A stretch of 64,000 nucleotides of DNA from Treponema socranskii subsp. paredis ATCC 35535 (lineage in GTDB: Bacteria > Spirochaetota > Spirochaetia > Treponematales > Treponemataceae), in assembly GCA_000413015.1 (NCBI GenBank), contig KE332515.1, positions 877,232-941,231 on the forward strand, given 5' to 3'. The notes under the pieces are model-generated. The model saw nothing but the letters and a program-made list of their open reading frames with translations. It did not search any database and was not told the origin of the DNA. Position numbers and translations under genes: made by a program. Positions within the stretch are counted from its first letter, which is position 1. Each line of letters opens with the position of its first letter. Positions 27,820-36,800 of the stretch are shown here, one piece after another.

Positions 27820-28953
27820 TTATCGGATGGTTCCGGCGCCGAATCGCGCAAGAAAATCGCGCTTATACTCTAAAAACCTGTTCTCTTCGATCGCGTTACG
27901 GATTTCGCCCATCATCGCGTGAAGAAAATAGAGATTGTGATACGATGAAAGCATCGCGCTCAGTATTTCCTGCTCTTTGAAAAGATGGCGGAGATAGGCG
28001 CGGGAATAGGTGCGGCACACTTTGCATGTGCACTCGGCATCTATCGGAGAAAAATCGCGCGCAAAGCGTTCCTGTTTTATCGACAGCATGCCGTCGTGCG
28101 TAAAGTACGAACCGTTCCGCGCGTTGCGTGTCGGAAGCACGCAGTCGAACATATCGATGCCGGAAGCGACCGCTTCGAGTATGTATTCGGGCGTACCGAT
28201 TCCCATAACGTATTTCGGTTTCGATTCGGGTAAGTATTGCACCGTATAGCGCAAAAAGCGCACAAAGTCTTCAGCGGGCTCTCCGACGGAGAGACCGCCG
28301 ATCGCGATGCCCGCCGTATCGAGAGACGAAACGAAGAGAGCGCTTTCTTTGCGGAGATCTTCAAAAAAATTACCCTGAACGATGGGAAAGAGAAAACCGC
28401 GATAGCCGCGCTCGGTCTCCCGCTTCCATGCGGAAAGCGCCCGCTTCGCCCAATCCGTCGTAATCGTCAAAGCGCGCTCGGCTTCTTTTCTGCCTTCATT
28501 CCAGCCCGTACACACGTCGAGCTGCATTTGAATATCGCTGTTGAATTTCGCCTGCGTTTCAACGACGTTTTCGGGAGTAAAAAAGTGCCGCGAACCGTCA
28601 ATGTGACTTTGAAAGGCGACGCCTTCGGCACCGATCTTCCGAAGCTTTGCAAGCGAAAACACTTGAAAACCGCCGGAATCGGTGAGAAAATTTTTTTGCC
28701 ACTTCGAAAAGCCGTGGAGCCCGCCCGCTTCTTTTATCAAATCCGGACCGGGGCGCAAAAAGAGGTGGTAGGTATTGGCGAGGATGATTTCAAATCCGAT
28801 CTCTTCGAGCGATTCTTTCGACACGGCTTTTACCGTCGCGTTCGTTCCGACCGGCATAAATACGGGAGTTCGGACAGTACCGTGCGGCAGCGTCAACAGC
28901 CCCGTCCGCGCCGAGCCGTCGGAGCTCGTACGGCGCACTTCAAAAATATTCAC
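27820..28953 (-). CDS. tgt: tRNA-guanine transglycosylase
   Basis: Exchanges guanine-34 for the queuosine precursor in GUN-anticodon tRNAs. The 377-residue protein has DSGGFQVFSL with the active-site Asp, a GIGTPEYILEAV segment and FDCVLPTRNARNG with the nucleophilic Asp. It also has the zinc ligands C-T-C-x-x-C followed by a His. Start is GTG 28953, with GAGGA 7 nt upstream; the open frame extends far upstream but there it overlaps lptG. Two bases separate the GTG from the lptG stop. Confidence 0.94.
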   Translation of the reverse strand: MNIFEVRRTSSDGSARTGLLTLPHGTVRTPVFMPVGTNATVKAVSKESLEEIGFEIILANTYHLFLRPGPDLIKEAGGLHGFSKWQKNFLTDSGGFQVFSLAKLRKIGAEGVAFQSHIDGSRHFFTPENVVETQAKFNSDIQMQLDVCTGWNEGRKEAERALTITTDWAKRALSAWKRETERGYRGFLFPIVQGNFFEDLRKESALFVSSLDTAGIAIGGLSVGEPAEDFVRFLRYTVQYLPESKPKYVMGIGTPEYILEAVASGIDMFDCVLPTRNARNGSYFTHDGMLSIKQERFARDFSPIDAECTCKVCRTYSRAYLRHLFKEQEILSAMLSSYHNLYFLHAMMGEIRNAIEENRFLEYKRDFLARFGAGTIR

Positions 28954-28955
28954 TT

Positions 28956-30026
28956 TTATGTCCTCGTAAAGCGCAAAAGGAGGGCGCTCATTATGATAAA
29001 CAGGATAACCGGAAACCACGCTCCGGGAAAGGCTGTAATATAACCGAACTTTGCAAGGAGCATCGTGATCATCTGCGTAACGTAAAACAAAACCGCAGCT
29101 CCTATCGAAAGCGCGAGACTTATGAGCATGACGTTTTTTCTCGATCGCCCGGAAAGACCGATTGAAAGAAAGACGACGATAAACACGATAAACGGAAATG
29201 CAAACTTTTTGTAGTACAGCGAAAGCGCCTCTCCGAACGGCAGCCCCGTCCGCATCAAGTGTTCGATATATTCTTTCGCTTCGCGCACCGTAACCTCTTC
29301 GACCGAAACGACATTGTTCCGAAACGTTTCGAAGGGTTCGGAAAGGCGGGAAGTAAAAGCGGCATCGGGTGCTCCTTTTATAACCGTTTCTCCCGAAAGC
29401 GAAAACTGTACCGCGTTTTGCAGTCTCCAGCAGTCCGTATCCCACAGCGCGGAATCGGCATGGATGACGGCTTTAAGTTTTTTATCGCCGTCTCGAAAAA
29501 TACAATACAAATCGTAGAGCCTCTTTTGCTCATCATCATAGACGGCCGCTTTGTAAATGAGGTTTCCCCGCTCTGCGAGTATGACGATCGCGTCGTTATC
29601 GAGCGTTTTTTCCTGATTCAGAGCAGTGCTTTGCAGATTTTGTTTTTGCGCATAGGTAGTGACGGCGAGCGCGTCGTCGAGAAAAAACAAACCGAAACTC
29701 AAAGCGAGCGACAAAAGCAAAAGCGGAGCCGTAAAACGGAAAAGCGAAACTCCCGACGCAAAAATTGCCGTAAGCTCGTTGTTCGCATAGAGGGCGCTCA
29801 GCGTATATGATGAGGCAAAGAGGATACCCATGGGAACGGCGTACCAAATCGTCTTCGGCGTATAGAGCGCCATGATTTTAAACACGACGGAAGCCGGTAC
29901 TTGATTTTGAATATAACGCCACAAGTTCATCAAAAGATCGACGAGATTTAAAACGATCGCCGAAAAAAATACGGCGCCTAAAAAGACGGGTAAAAACCGT
30001 TTAAATAAATATTTTACGAGCGTCAT
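28956..30026 (-). CDS. lptG: LptG-type permease
   Basis: A 356-residue YjgP/YjgQ-family membrane protein. Three N-terminal membrane helices (for example FLPVFLGAVFFSAIVLNLVD) are followed by a soluble beta-jellyroll and three more helices at the C-terminus. In Gram-negatives these form LptB2FG, moving LPS. Many treponemes lack typical LPS, so the cargo here is open. The start ATG 30026 overlaps the lptF stop by 4 bp. LptB is not encoded nearby. Confidence 0.82.
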   Translation of the reverse strand: MTLVKYLFKRFLPVFLGAVFFSAIVLNLVDLLMNLWRYIQNQVPASVVFKIMALYTPKTIWYAVPMGILFASSYTLSALYANNELTAIFASGVSLFRFTAPLLLLSLALSFGLFFLDDALAVTTYAQKQNLQSTALNQEKTLDNDAIVILAERGNLIYKAAVYDDEQKRLYDLYCIFRDGDKKLKAVIHADSALWDTDCWRLQNAVQFSLSGETVIKGAPDAAFTSRLSEPFETFRNNVVSVEEVTVREAKEYIEHLMRTGLPFGEALSLYYKKFAFPFIVFIVVFLSIGLSGRSRKNVMLISLALSIGAAVLFYVTQMITMLLAKFGYITAFPGAWFPVILFIIMSALLLRFTRT

Positions 30027-31261
30027 CGCTTTTTCAGCGCAATATAAAACGCCGCCCCCGCCGCGCCCGTAACGATATTCGGAATCCACATGCTCCAAAA
30101 TCCGTTAAAGCCGTTTCTGCTCGACGCATACTGTCCGAGTATCATCATCGTCCAATATAAAAAACTGATGATGATTCCGACGATCATACCGATCGTCTGT
30201 CCGTTTTGCCTGCCGAACAAAAATGCAAGCGGCAGCGCGAGGAGCGCGAAAAAGAAAGAGCCGAACGGCAGTGAAAATTTTTTATTGTATTCGAGCGTAT
30301 AGTTATTGAGCGTGCGCTTGTCGGAGGAAGCGTCTTTGCGCATATCGCGCAGCGCCCTTCCCAAATCGTAAGACGTCATTTCACGCGGACTCGTACTTCC
30401 GCCGTCGCTGAAAAAAGCGCTTTCAAAAAGATTGAACGTCACCCTGTCGGATGAAAGCAAATCGTAATCGGAAAACGAATTGACGTTAAAAAAAAGCGCG
30501 AGGGCATCCGTCATCGTAAGCTGCATGAGCACGCCTTCTTTGCGCACGGATTTCAGTTCCGACTCTCCGGCAGAGATGATTCGCATTTTTCCGTCGCTTC
30601 CCATATCGATGATGACGAGATCGGAAACTTTCGTGTCGGACACATCTCCGGTAACGAGCGTCGCCGTGTTGAGCCGCTTTACCGAATGAGAGTCGAGAGC
30701 GACGGCAGGGTTCGACGATAAAATCATGCGGCGCAGACGATTGTAGCGGATCGTGCCGAGAGGCAAAAGATAATCGTTTACGAAAAAGGATGCGATCGAA
30801 ATGGCGAGACCCAAAACGAGTACCGGGCACAAAATGTGAACATAGCTGAAACCCGACGCCCTGAAAATAATAATTTCGTTGTCGCTCATAAATCGCCCCA
30901 AACACATGAGAAAGCCGACAAGAGTGGCAAAGGGTGAAGACTGCGCGACGATAAACGGAAGACTGTACGTCATAAGCTTGACGACGTCCCACACGGGAGC
31001 GCCCTGCCGCAAAATATGTTCCGCGATGAGCAAAATCTGATTGACAAAAAAAATCGTAAAGAAAAATAAAAATGCAACGGAAAAATACAGTAAAAGCTCG
31101 CGCACGAGATAGCGGGTAAGAACGTGGGAGCGGAGAGAATCGGCGAAAAATTTTGTCCGCACATCCGCCATAAAAGCGGTAAAACGATTTTTTAATGCGG
31201 AAAGATACCTTTGAAACGCGGAAAAATACGGGCCGTCCGAATCGGCGCTTCGGCGCTTCAT
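30023..31261 (-). CDS. lptF: LptF-type permease
   Basis: A 412-residue partner of the gene above, with the same 3+3 helix layout. It has a ~45-residue N-terminal extension before the first membrane helix ([18 protein letters not shown]). The [10 protein letters not shown] segment, conserved in the family's coupling region, is present, as is a C-terminal GTAAF-like helix. The start overlaps the dut stop (ATGA), showing tight coupling within the operon. Confidence 0.82.
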   Translation of the reverse strand: MKRRSADSDGPYFSAFQRYLSALKNRFTAFMADVRTKFFADSLRSHVLTRYLVRELLLYFSVAFLFFFTIFFVNQILLIAEHILRQGAPVWDVVKLMTYSLPFIVAQSSPFATLVGFLMCLGRFMSDNEIIIFRASGFSYVHILCPVLVLGLAISIASFFVNDYLLPLGTIRYNRLRRMILSSNPAVALDSHSVKRLNTATLVTGDVSDTKVSDLVIIDMGSDGKMRIISAGESELKSVRKEGVLMQLTMTDALALFFNVNSFSDYDLLSSDRVTFNLFESAFFSDGGSTSPREMTSYDLGRALRDMRKDASSDKRTLNNYTLEYNKKFSLPFGSFFFALLALPLAFLFGRQNGQTIGMIVGIIISFLYWTMMILGQYASSRNGFNGFWSMWIPNIVTGAAGAAFYIALKKR

Positions 31262-31707
31262 ACGTTCACTCCGGTAGAACCGAAGCCGCCCTCCCCGCGT
31301 ACGGTTTCATCGAGAAAATCCGCTTTGATGAAATTCGCCTGCGTAACGGGTGCAATAACGATTTGCGCGATGCGGTCGCCGTTTTGCACGACAAAGGGTT
31401 CTTTTCCGAAATTGACGAGGATGACTTTCACTTCACCGCGGTAGTCGCTGTCGATCGTACCGGGCGCATTTAAAACCGTAACGCCCGATTTTGCCGCAAG
31501 CCCCGAACGCGGCCTCACTTGCGCTTCAAAACTTTCGGGAATTGCAAAGCACAAGCCCGTCGGAATGAGCGCAAATGCGCCGCGCTCTATCGTTACGGGA
31601 GACGGAAGAAACGCGGATATATCCGCGCCCGCGGCTCCTTCCGTTTTGTATTCGGGAAGAAGAGCGCCCGGAAGCGCGGTACACGCAATAGCGACCGGTT
31701 TTGTCAC
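31258..31707 (-). CDS. dut: dUTPase
   Basis: Hydrolyses dUTP to dUMP, keeping uracil out of DNA. The 149-residue protein has all five trimeric-dUTPase motifs: [31 protein letters not shown] and [10 protein letters not shown]. Start is GTG 31707 behind GAGGAAAG, 17 bp after pnp. Confidence 0.95.
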   Translation of the reverse strand: MTKPVAIACTALPGALLPEYKTEGAAGADISAFLPSPVTIERGAFALIPTGLCFAIPESFEAQVRPRSGLAAKSGVTVLNAPGTIDSDYRGEVKVILVNFGKEPFVVQNGDRIAQIVIAPVTQANFIKADFLDETVRGEGGFGSTGVNV

Positions 31708-31724
31708 GGTTCTTTCCTCGTTCG

Positions 31725-33821
31725 TTATTTCGCCTGTTCGTCGAGCGCGTCGATGTACGAAAGATTCAGCCGTCCCATCTTATCGACTTCGAGCAGCTTT
31801 ACGGGAATCTGCTGGCCTTCTTTAAGCACATCGGTAACTTTTTCGACGCGGGAATGCGAAAGCTTTGAAATATGGCAAAGCCCTTCTTTTCCCGGGAGGA
31901 TTTCAACGAAAGCGCCGAAGTCCATAATGCGCTTGACGGTTCCGTTGTAGATCGTTCCCGCTTCCGGATCTTCGGTGATGCCTTTGACGGCTTTTTTCGC
32001 TTCTTCGGCGGCATTCCCCGTCTTTCCGTAAATCGTAACCGTTCCGTCGTCATCCGTGTTGATCGTAACATCGTATTCCGCACAGAGCGCTTTGATATTT
32101 TTTCCGCCCGGTCCGATGAGCGCGCCGATTTTATCGACGGGAATTTTCATGGAAATGATCTTCGGCGCATAGCGGCTGATCGGCTGCGGCTTATCGATCG
32201 TCTTTTCCATAATCGATAAAATATGGAGTCGGCCGGCTTTTGCCTGTGCGAGCGCTTCACGCATGATTTCGGTCGTAACGCCCGCGATCTTTATGTCCAT
32301 CTGGAAACCGGTGATGCCGTCTTTCGTTCCCGCAACTTTAAAATCCATATCGCCCAAGTGATCTTCTTCACCGAGGATGTCGGAAAGGATTTTATACTTT
32401 TCGTATTTCGGTCCGTCGGTGATGAGACCCATCGCGACGCCCGCGACCATCTTTTTCATCGGCACGCCCGCGGCAAGCAGCGAAAGACAACCGCCGCAAG
32501 TAGACGCTTGTGAAGACGAACCGTTCGATTCCATGATTTCCGAAACGACGCGGATCGTATACGGGAATTCGTCTCTACCCGGCACCATAGGCGCGAGCGA
32601 ACGGCGGGCGAGGTTTCCGTGTCCGATTTCGCGGCGGCCGGTCATAAGCCTGCCGACTTCTCCGACCGAATACGGCGGGAAATTGTAGTGCAGGATAAAG
32701 TGTTCGCTTCTGTTTCCGTCGATATCGTCGTACGCCTGTTCGTCGAGCGTCGTGCCGAGCGTCGTCACCGCAAGCGACTGCGTTTCGCCGCGCGTAAAGA
32801 GCGCGGAACCGTGCGGGTGCGGCAGCACGTTGATTTCGCACGTGATCGGGCGGATTTCGTCGCACTTGCGCCCGTCTATGCGCACGCCCTCATCGAGGAT
32901 CGCTTTTCGAAGCAGTTTATACTGGATATCTTCCATGAGCGCACCGAAAAGTTTTTTCTGCACTTCGTCCGAAAGCTGTTCGGCGTATTTTTCGGCGATT
33001 TTATTTTTGACCGCTTTGACTGCGGCGCTTCTTTCCGCTTTGCCGTCGCGGAAACACGCTTCTTTCATGAGCGGCGTCGCTTCGGCTTCGATCGCTTCCG
33101 CATTTGCAAGCGTCACCGAAAGAGGCGCGAGCGGAAGCTTTTCTTTGCCGCACAATTTTTGCAGCTCTTCCTGCAGTCGGCACATCTCCGTGATAAAGCC
33201 CTGCGCTTTTTCGAGCGCGCCGAGCATCACGTCTTCCGACGCTTCGTTCGCGCCGCCTTCGACCATCGTAAAGCCCTCGGCTGTACCCGCGACGACGATT
33301 TCCAAATCGGCCTTTTCGATTTGAGCGAATGTCGGATTGACGACGTATTCGCCGTTCAAATATGCGACGCGGCAGGCGGCAACGGGGCCGTGAAACGGAA
33401 TGTCCGAAATCGTCACCGCAGCACTCGCCGCGATAACCGCAATGATATCCTGCGTGTGAACGCCGTCGGCGGAAACGCAGGTCGGCACGATTTGAATTTC
33501 GCGTCCGAACGCCATTTCGAACAGAGGCCGCATCGGCCGGTCGATAAGGCGCGATACGAGGATTTCTTTATCTTTCGGGCGCCCTTCCCGCTTTACAAAG
33601 CCGCCGGGAATCTTTCCCGCAGCGTAAAATTTTTCGTTGTAGTCGACGGTGACCGGAACATAATCCATACCCTCCACCGCATCGTGCGATGCGCACACCG
33701 TCGCAATGACGGCAGCTCCGCCCCACTGAGCGAATACGCAGCCGTTCGCCTGTTTGCCTATCCTTCCTGTCTCCAAAATCAAGTCGGCGTCTCCGACTCT
33801 CGCAGTTACTCTTTGTACCAT
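31725..33821 (-). CDS. pnp: Polynucleotide phosphorylase
   Basis: 3'-5' phosphorolytic RNase of 698 residues. Two RNase PH domains are visible ([10 protein letters not shown], then [20 protein letters not shown] and [12 protein letters not shown]). A KH domain ([15 protein letters not shown]) and an S1 domain ([20 protein letters not shown]) follow. AGGAAGG precedes the ATG. First gene of the pnp-dut-lptF-lptG-tgt-HEAT run, lying after the rpsO terminator. Confidence 0.97.
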   Translation of the reverse strand: MVQRVTARVGDADLILETGRIGKQANGCVFAQWGGAAVIATVCASHDAVEGMDYVPVTVDYNEKFYAAGKIPGGFVKREGRPKDKEILVSRLIDRPMRPLFEMAFGREIQIVPTCVSADGVHTQDIIAVIAASAAVTISDIPFHGPVAACRVAYLNGEYVVNPTFAQIEKADLEIVVAGTAEGFTMVEGGANEASEDVMLGALEKAQGFITEMCRLQEELQKLCGKEKLPLAPLSVTLANAEAIEAEATPLMKEACFRDGKAERSAAVKAVKNKIAEKYAEQLSDEVQKKLFGALMEDIQYKLLRKAILDEGVRIDGRKCDEIRPITCEINVLPHPHGSALFTRGETQSLAVTTLGTTLDEQAYDDIDGNRSEHFILHYNFPPYSVGEVGRLMTGRREIGHGNLARRSLAPMVPGRDEFPYTIRVVSEIMESNGSSSQASTCGGCLSLLAAGVPMKKMVAGVAMGLITDGPKYEKYKILSDILGEEDHLGDMDFKVAGTKDGITGFQMDIKIAGVTTEIMREALAQAKAGRLHILSIMEKTIDKPQPISRYAPKIISMKIPVDKIGALIGPGGKNIKALCAEYDVTINTDDDGTVTIYGKTGNAAEEAKKAVKGITEDPEAGTIYNGTVKRIMDFGAFVEILPGKEGLCHISKLSHSRVEKVTDVLKEGQQIPVKLLEVDKMGRLNLSYIDALDEQAK

Positions 33822-34165
33822 CTTGTCCTTCCTAAAAATGCGGCATTGCAGAAAATGTCAACTTCCGAAGATGCCGCATTCGTGCGCGGGACTCGCAACA
33901 AGCGCGTAAGCGCGAAGTTTCGAGCGGCGCACACGTACATCACGAGTTTTCAAAAGAAAACTCGAAGTAAAACGAAACGCGCTATTTCAGCGTTTCATTT
34001 TACCGTTCTCAATTCTTTGTCGTTCTTTTCCGAAATTAATAATTAATAAAATTAATAATGGGCGGCATACGGTCGGAATCCGCATCCGCACAATTCGGCT
34101 TATTTTCAAAATTCAATCGACGCATAAAATGACCGGAATTCAAATCGATAACCGATCGATGCTAT
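33822..34165. other. rpsO-pnp spacer
   Basis: Contains an inverted repeat AATGCGGCAT/ATGCCGCATT (about 33838-33884), the dispersed repeat described at 33898-33972, and an AT-rich run of ATTAATAATTAATAA type (34036-34060). No gene seen. In many bacteria this spacer holds the RNase III-processed pnp leader, and the 33838-33884 hairpin is a candidate. Confidence 0.5.
33898..33972. repeat. Dispersed palindromic repeat, copy 1
   Basis: Contains GCGCGTAAGCGC, then AAGTTTCGAGCG, then CGAGTTTTC...GAAAACTCG. An inverted, closely matching copy lies at 58366-58432 and a shorter one at 47985-48014. Confidence 0.75.
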
Positions 34166-34211
34166 AAAAAAAGCCTGCGCCGCCCGAGCAAGCGGTCATG
34201 CAGGCTTTTTT
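34166..34211 (-). terminator. rpsO terminator
   Basis: AAAAAAGCCTGC ... GCAGGCTTTTTT, a strong stem with flanking A/T tracts 8 nt after the rpsO stop. It could act in both directions. Confidence 0.85.
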
Positions 34212-34218
34212 GCTTGCG

Positions 34219-34488
34219 TTATTTACGGATACCGAGCTCTTTGATAAGAGAGCGGTACGCTTCGAGGTTCGTCCGCTCAAAATATTTCAAGAGCTTCCGC
34301 CGAGCACCGACGATTTTCAGCAGCGCGCGCTTTGCGCTTTTATCTTTCGGAAAAGCGCGTTCGTGCTCCGTAAGCTGCTGGATGCGTTCGGTAAGCAGGG
34401 CGACCTGCACTTTTGTGTTGCCGGTGTCGTGTTCGTTTACACCGTATTTTGCGATAACGGCGGATGCCGCTTCTTTCGAGAGTGCCAT
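34219..34488 (-). CDS. rpsO: Ribosomal protein uS15
   Basis: An 89-residue S15, the standard length, with the conserved HDTGNTKVQVALLTERI and H-x-x-D/E-type central helices ending in YRSLIKELGIRK. The ATG follows AGGAG. It lies 10 bp after ribF, in the widespread ribF-rpsO-pnp order. Confidence 0.97.
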   Translation of the reverse strand: MALSKEAASAVIAKYGVNEHDTGNTKVQVALLTERIQQLTEHERAFPKDKSAKRALLKIVGARRKLLKYFERTNLEAYRSLIKELGIRK

Positions 34489-34498
34489 TCGTATACTC

Positions 34499-35326
34499 CT
34501 ATTCTTTTATCGTTCTTATAAATTCTACAGCCTTTATATGCCGCACGTCTTTTTGCAAATTCTCAAGGCAAAGGATATGAGATTCTGCCGTAAAGCGGGC
34601 TTCCGAAACGCATCCGTCGGCTATGACGCGAACGCCGTAAGTACCGTGTTCGGGCAGCACTTGCACAAAAGCGCTTCGTTCGGCCGTAAGCGCGTCTCCG
34701 TCCCTTTTCCAAACGGAAGCGGAACAGTCGAGCGCGTATTTTCTGCCGAGCATGGCTTCGGCCGAACGGATGTCGCCTTCGAAAATGCGCAAACGGATAA
34801 GCGAAGAGCTTACACGCTCTCCCTCGTACAGCGTCGGTTCCGGAAACTCCGAAACGATGCCGCTTTCACGGGAAAATGCGCGGATTTCTTTCATACCGTA
34901 GGCACCGCGGTAACCGCAGCGGAAATCCCAGCCTTCCGCAATGAATTTCATGCCGCAGCCGCGCGCGAGCATCGATAAAAAACTGTGTCCCTCTATTTTA
35001 CCGAATTTATCGGAAAAGTCAATCAGTATCGCGAACGCCATGCCCCGCCCTTCTATGACCGAAAGCCTCTGTGCAAGCGTCGAAAGATCGCCTTCGTAAA
35101 ATCCCTTTGATTTAAAAGCGCCGAGCGATTGCTTAAACGCGACGACGCCGGGAGTAAGAGCGCATTTTTCCCCTTCGCTCAGGACGCGGGCAAACAGCGA
35201 ATCGTGCCCTATATGCGGGCCGTCGAAATTTCCGACCGTGAGCGCCGTACCGCGCGCAAATATATCAGGCGGCGCAGTTTTTCCTGCGGCAATGCTTTCG
35301 ATCTCTTCCCACGTAAAACGTACCAT
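34499..35326 (-). CDS. ribF: RibF-like FMN adenylyltransferase with degenerate kinase domain
   Basis: A 275-residue protein. The N-terminal nucleotidyltransferase of RibF is recognisable: VGNFDGPHIGH, GWDFRCGYRG and VSSSLIRLRIFEGD. The C-terminal part, normally riboflavin kinase, starts with LGRKYAL, but the GFPTAN flavin/ATP motif is not found and the domain is short. It may therefore make FAD from FMN only. No ribosome-binding site; a TATACT sits 5 nt before the ATG. The neighbours rpsO and pnp support the assignment. Confidence 0.82.
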   Translation of the reverse strand: MVRFTWEEIESIAAGKTAPPDIFARGTALTVGNFDGPHIGHDSLFARVLSEGEKCALTPGVVAFKQSLGAFKSKGFYEGDLSTLAQRLSVIEGRGMAFAILIDFSDKFGKIEGHSFLSMLARGCGMKFIAEGWDFRCGYRGAYGMKEIRAFSRESGIVSEFPEPTLYEGERVSSSLIRLRIFEGDIRSAEAMLGRKYALDCSASVWKRDGDALTAERSAFVQVLPEHGTYGVRVIADGCVSEARFTAESHILCLENLQKDVRHIKAVEFIRTIKE

Positions 35327-35331
35327 AAGAT

Positions 35332-35337
35332 AGTATA
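35332..35337 (-). promoter_or_regulatory. ribF -10 box, leaderless
   Basis: TATACT on the minus strand, 5 nt upstream of the ribF ATG. The -35 region is only a T-rich run. Confidence 0.5.
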
Positions 35338-35398
35338 CTCTATCATATTTAAAAAAAAATGTCGCGCACTGCCCGGAATTGGTTGATGAAGTCTGATA

Positions 35399-35427
35399 TT
35401 GAAAAAAACGGGTATGCGCGCTAAAAT
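35399..35427 (+). promoter_or_regulatory. ilvE promoter
   Basis: TTGAAA (35399-35404), 17-bp spacer, TAAAAT (35422-35427). It is followed by an AT-rich inverted repeat (ATTAATTTTTATTAAT) in the leader. Confidence 0.6.
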
Positions 35428-35492
35428 ATATTAATTTTTATTAATACGTCCGCGGCGGCAAAACGGCGGGTGTACATTTTTGGAGCGTGAAT

Positions 35493-36722
35493 ATGGCGAC
35501 GGTAAAAGCGGTAAAAAAATCGGCAAAGACGGCAAAACCCGGTACGAAAAAGACGGCGATAAAAAAATCCTCCGTATCAAAAAAACGGACGACGGCAAAG
35601 GCCGCTCCGAAAAAAACGTCCGAAAAGAAAACGGCAAAAAAATCCGCAGCGGTAAAAAAGAACGTTAAAAAGCCGGCGGCAAAAACCGCGGCGAAAAAAT
35701 CGATCAAAAAAATCGACTGGGCAAATCTCCCCTTCGGCTACATGAAAACGGACAAGCGCTTCGTCGCCGAATTCAAAAACGGCAAATGGAACGCCGGCAA
35801 ACTCGTTTCCGACGATACGGTTTCTCTTTCCGAATGCGCAGGCGTCCTGCAATATGCGCAAACCTGTTTCGAAGGTCTCAAAGCATACAGAACGGAAGAC
35901 GGCCGCATCGTTACGTTCCGACCGAACTTAAACGCCGAGCGCATGGAGCGTTCGTGCGAACGTCTTGAAATGCCCGTATTTCCGAAAGAAAAATTCGTCG
36001 AAGCCGTTCTCGCCGTCGTAAAAGCAAATAAAACTTATGTGCCGCCCTACGGAAGCGGCGCGACGCTTTACGTTCGCCCCTATATGTTCGGTGCGAATCC
36101 CGTCATCGGCGTAAAGCCCGCCGACGAATACCAGTTCCGCATTTTCGTCACTCCCGTAGGCCCCTATTTTAAAGGCGGCGTCAAACCGATCGCCGTGCGC
36201 GTTTCCGACTCCGATCGCGCAGCCCCTCACGGAACGGGCGACATCAAAGCGGGTATCAATTACGCGATGAGCCTGCACAATATCGTCGACGCGCATAAAA
36301 ACGGATTCGCCGAAAACATCTATCTCGATCCCGCGACTCATACGTTTATCGAAGAAACGGGAGGCGCCAATATCCTCTTTATCACGCAGGACGGTAAAAT
36401 CGTCACGCCGAAATCGGATACGATCCTTCCTTCCGTTACGCGGAGGTCACTCGTCTACATAGCCGAAAACATCTTGCATATCCCCGTCGAAGAGCGGAAA
36501 GTCGACAAAAAGGAACTTTCATCGTTCGCCGAATGCGGCTTGTGCGGAACGGCGGCGGTCATCTCCCCCGTGTGCAGCGTATACGATCACGGCAGGGATA
36601 TACGCTTTTCCGCCTGCGAAAACGGTATGGGCCCCGTACTCCAAAAACTGTACGACACGCTCACAGGCATACAGATGGGACACATCCCCGCGCCGCAAGG
36701 CTGGATATACGAAGTAAAATAA
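35493..36722 (+). CDS. ilvE: Branched-chain aminotransferase with histone-H1-like tail
   Basis: PLP-dependent transaminase for Leu/Ile/Val, 409 residues. The first ~70 residues are a Lys/Ala/Thr/Ser tail with KKTAKKSAA-type repeats. The class IV fold follows: GVLQYAQTCFEGLKAYR, GSGATLYVRPY, DIKAGINYAMSL, YLDPATHTFIEETGGANI and ECGLCGTAAVISPV. The ATG at 35493 has GGAG at a proper 7-nt spacing; the GTG at 35487 is too close. A single-gene unit closed by a terminator. The tail resembles those of Pta and ParE here and is foreign to the family. Confidence 0.9.
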   Translation: MATVKAVKKSAKTAKPGTKKTAIKKSSVSKKRTTAKAAPKKTSEKKTAKKSAAVKKNVKKPAAKTAAKKSIKKIDWANLPFGYMKTDKRFVAEFKNGKWNAGKLVSDDTVSLSECAGVLQYAQTCFEGLKAYRTEDGRIVTFRPNLNAERMERSCERLEMPVFPKEKFVEAVLAVVKANKTYVPPYGSGATLYVRPYMFGANPVIGVKPADEYQFRIFVTPVGPYFKGGVKPIAVRVSDSDRAAPHGTGDIKAGINYAMSLHNIVDAHKNGFAENIYLDPATHTFIEETGGANILFITQDGKIVTPKSDTILPSVTRRSLVYIAENILHIPVEERKVDKKELSSFAECGLCGTAAVISPVCSVYDHGRDIRFSACENGMGPVLQKLYDTLTGIQMGHIPAPQGWIYEVK

Positions 36723-36733
36723 CCGCTATCGAT

Positions 36734-36766
36734 AAAAAAAGACCGCCTCGAACGAGGCGGCTTTTT
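36734..36766. terminator. ilvE terminator, bidirectional
   Basis: Stem CCGCCTCG-aa-CGAGGCGG (36743-36760) with an A tract before and a T tract after, serving ilvE and perhaps the convergent SPOR gene. Confidence 0.85.
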
Positions 36767-36800
36767 AATAATTATTAATGAATCCGAACTCCGCACGAAA

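Noticed and set aside
27820-29445. Long N-terminal extension of tgt
   Set aside because: The upstream part overlaps lptG in another frame and reads as arginine-rich noise; GTG 28953 has a proper ribosome-binding site.
32619-34046. 475-codon plus-strand ORF opposite pnp
   Set aside because: Antisense shadow caused by codon bias of pnp; composition is atypical and no domain is seen.
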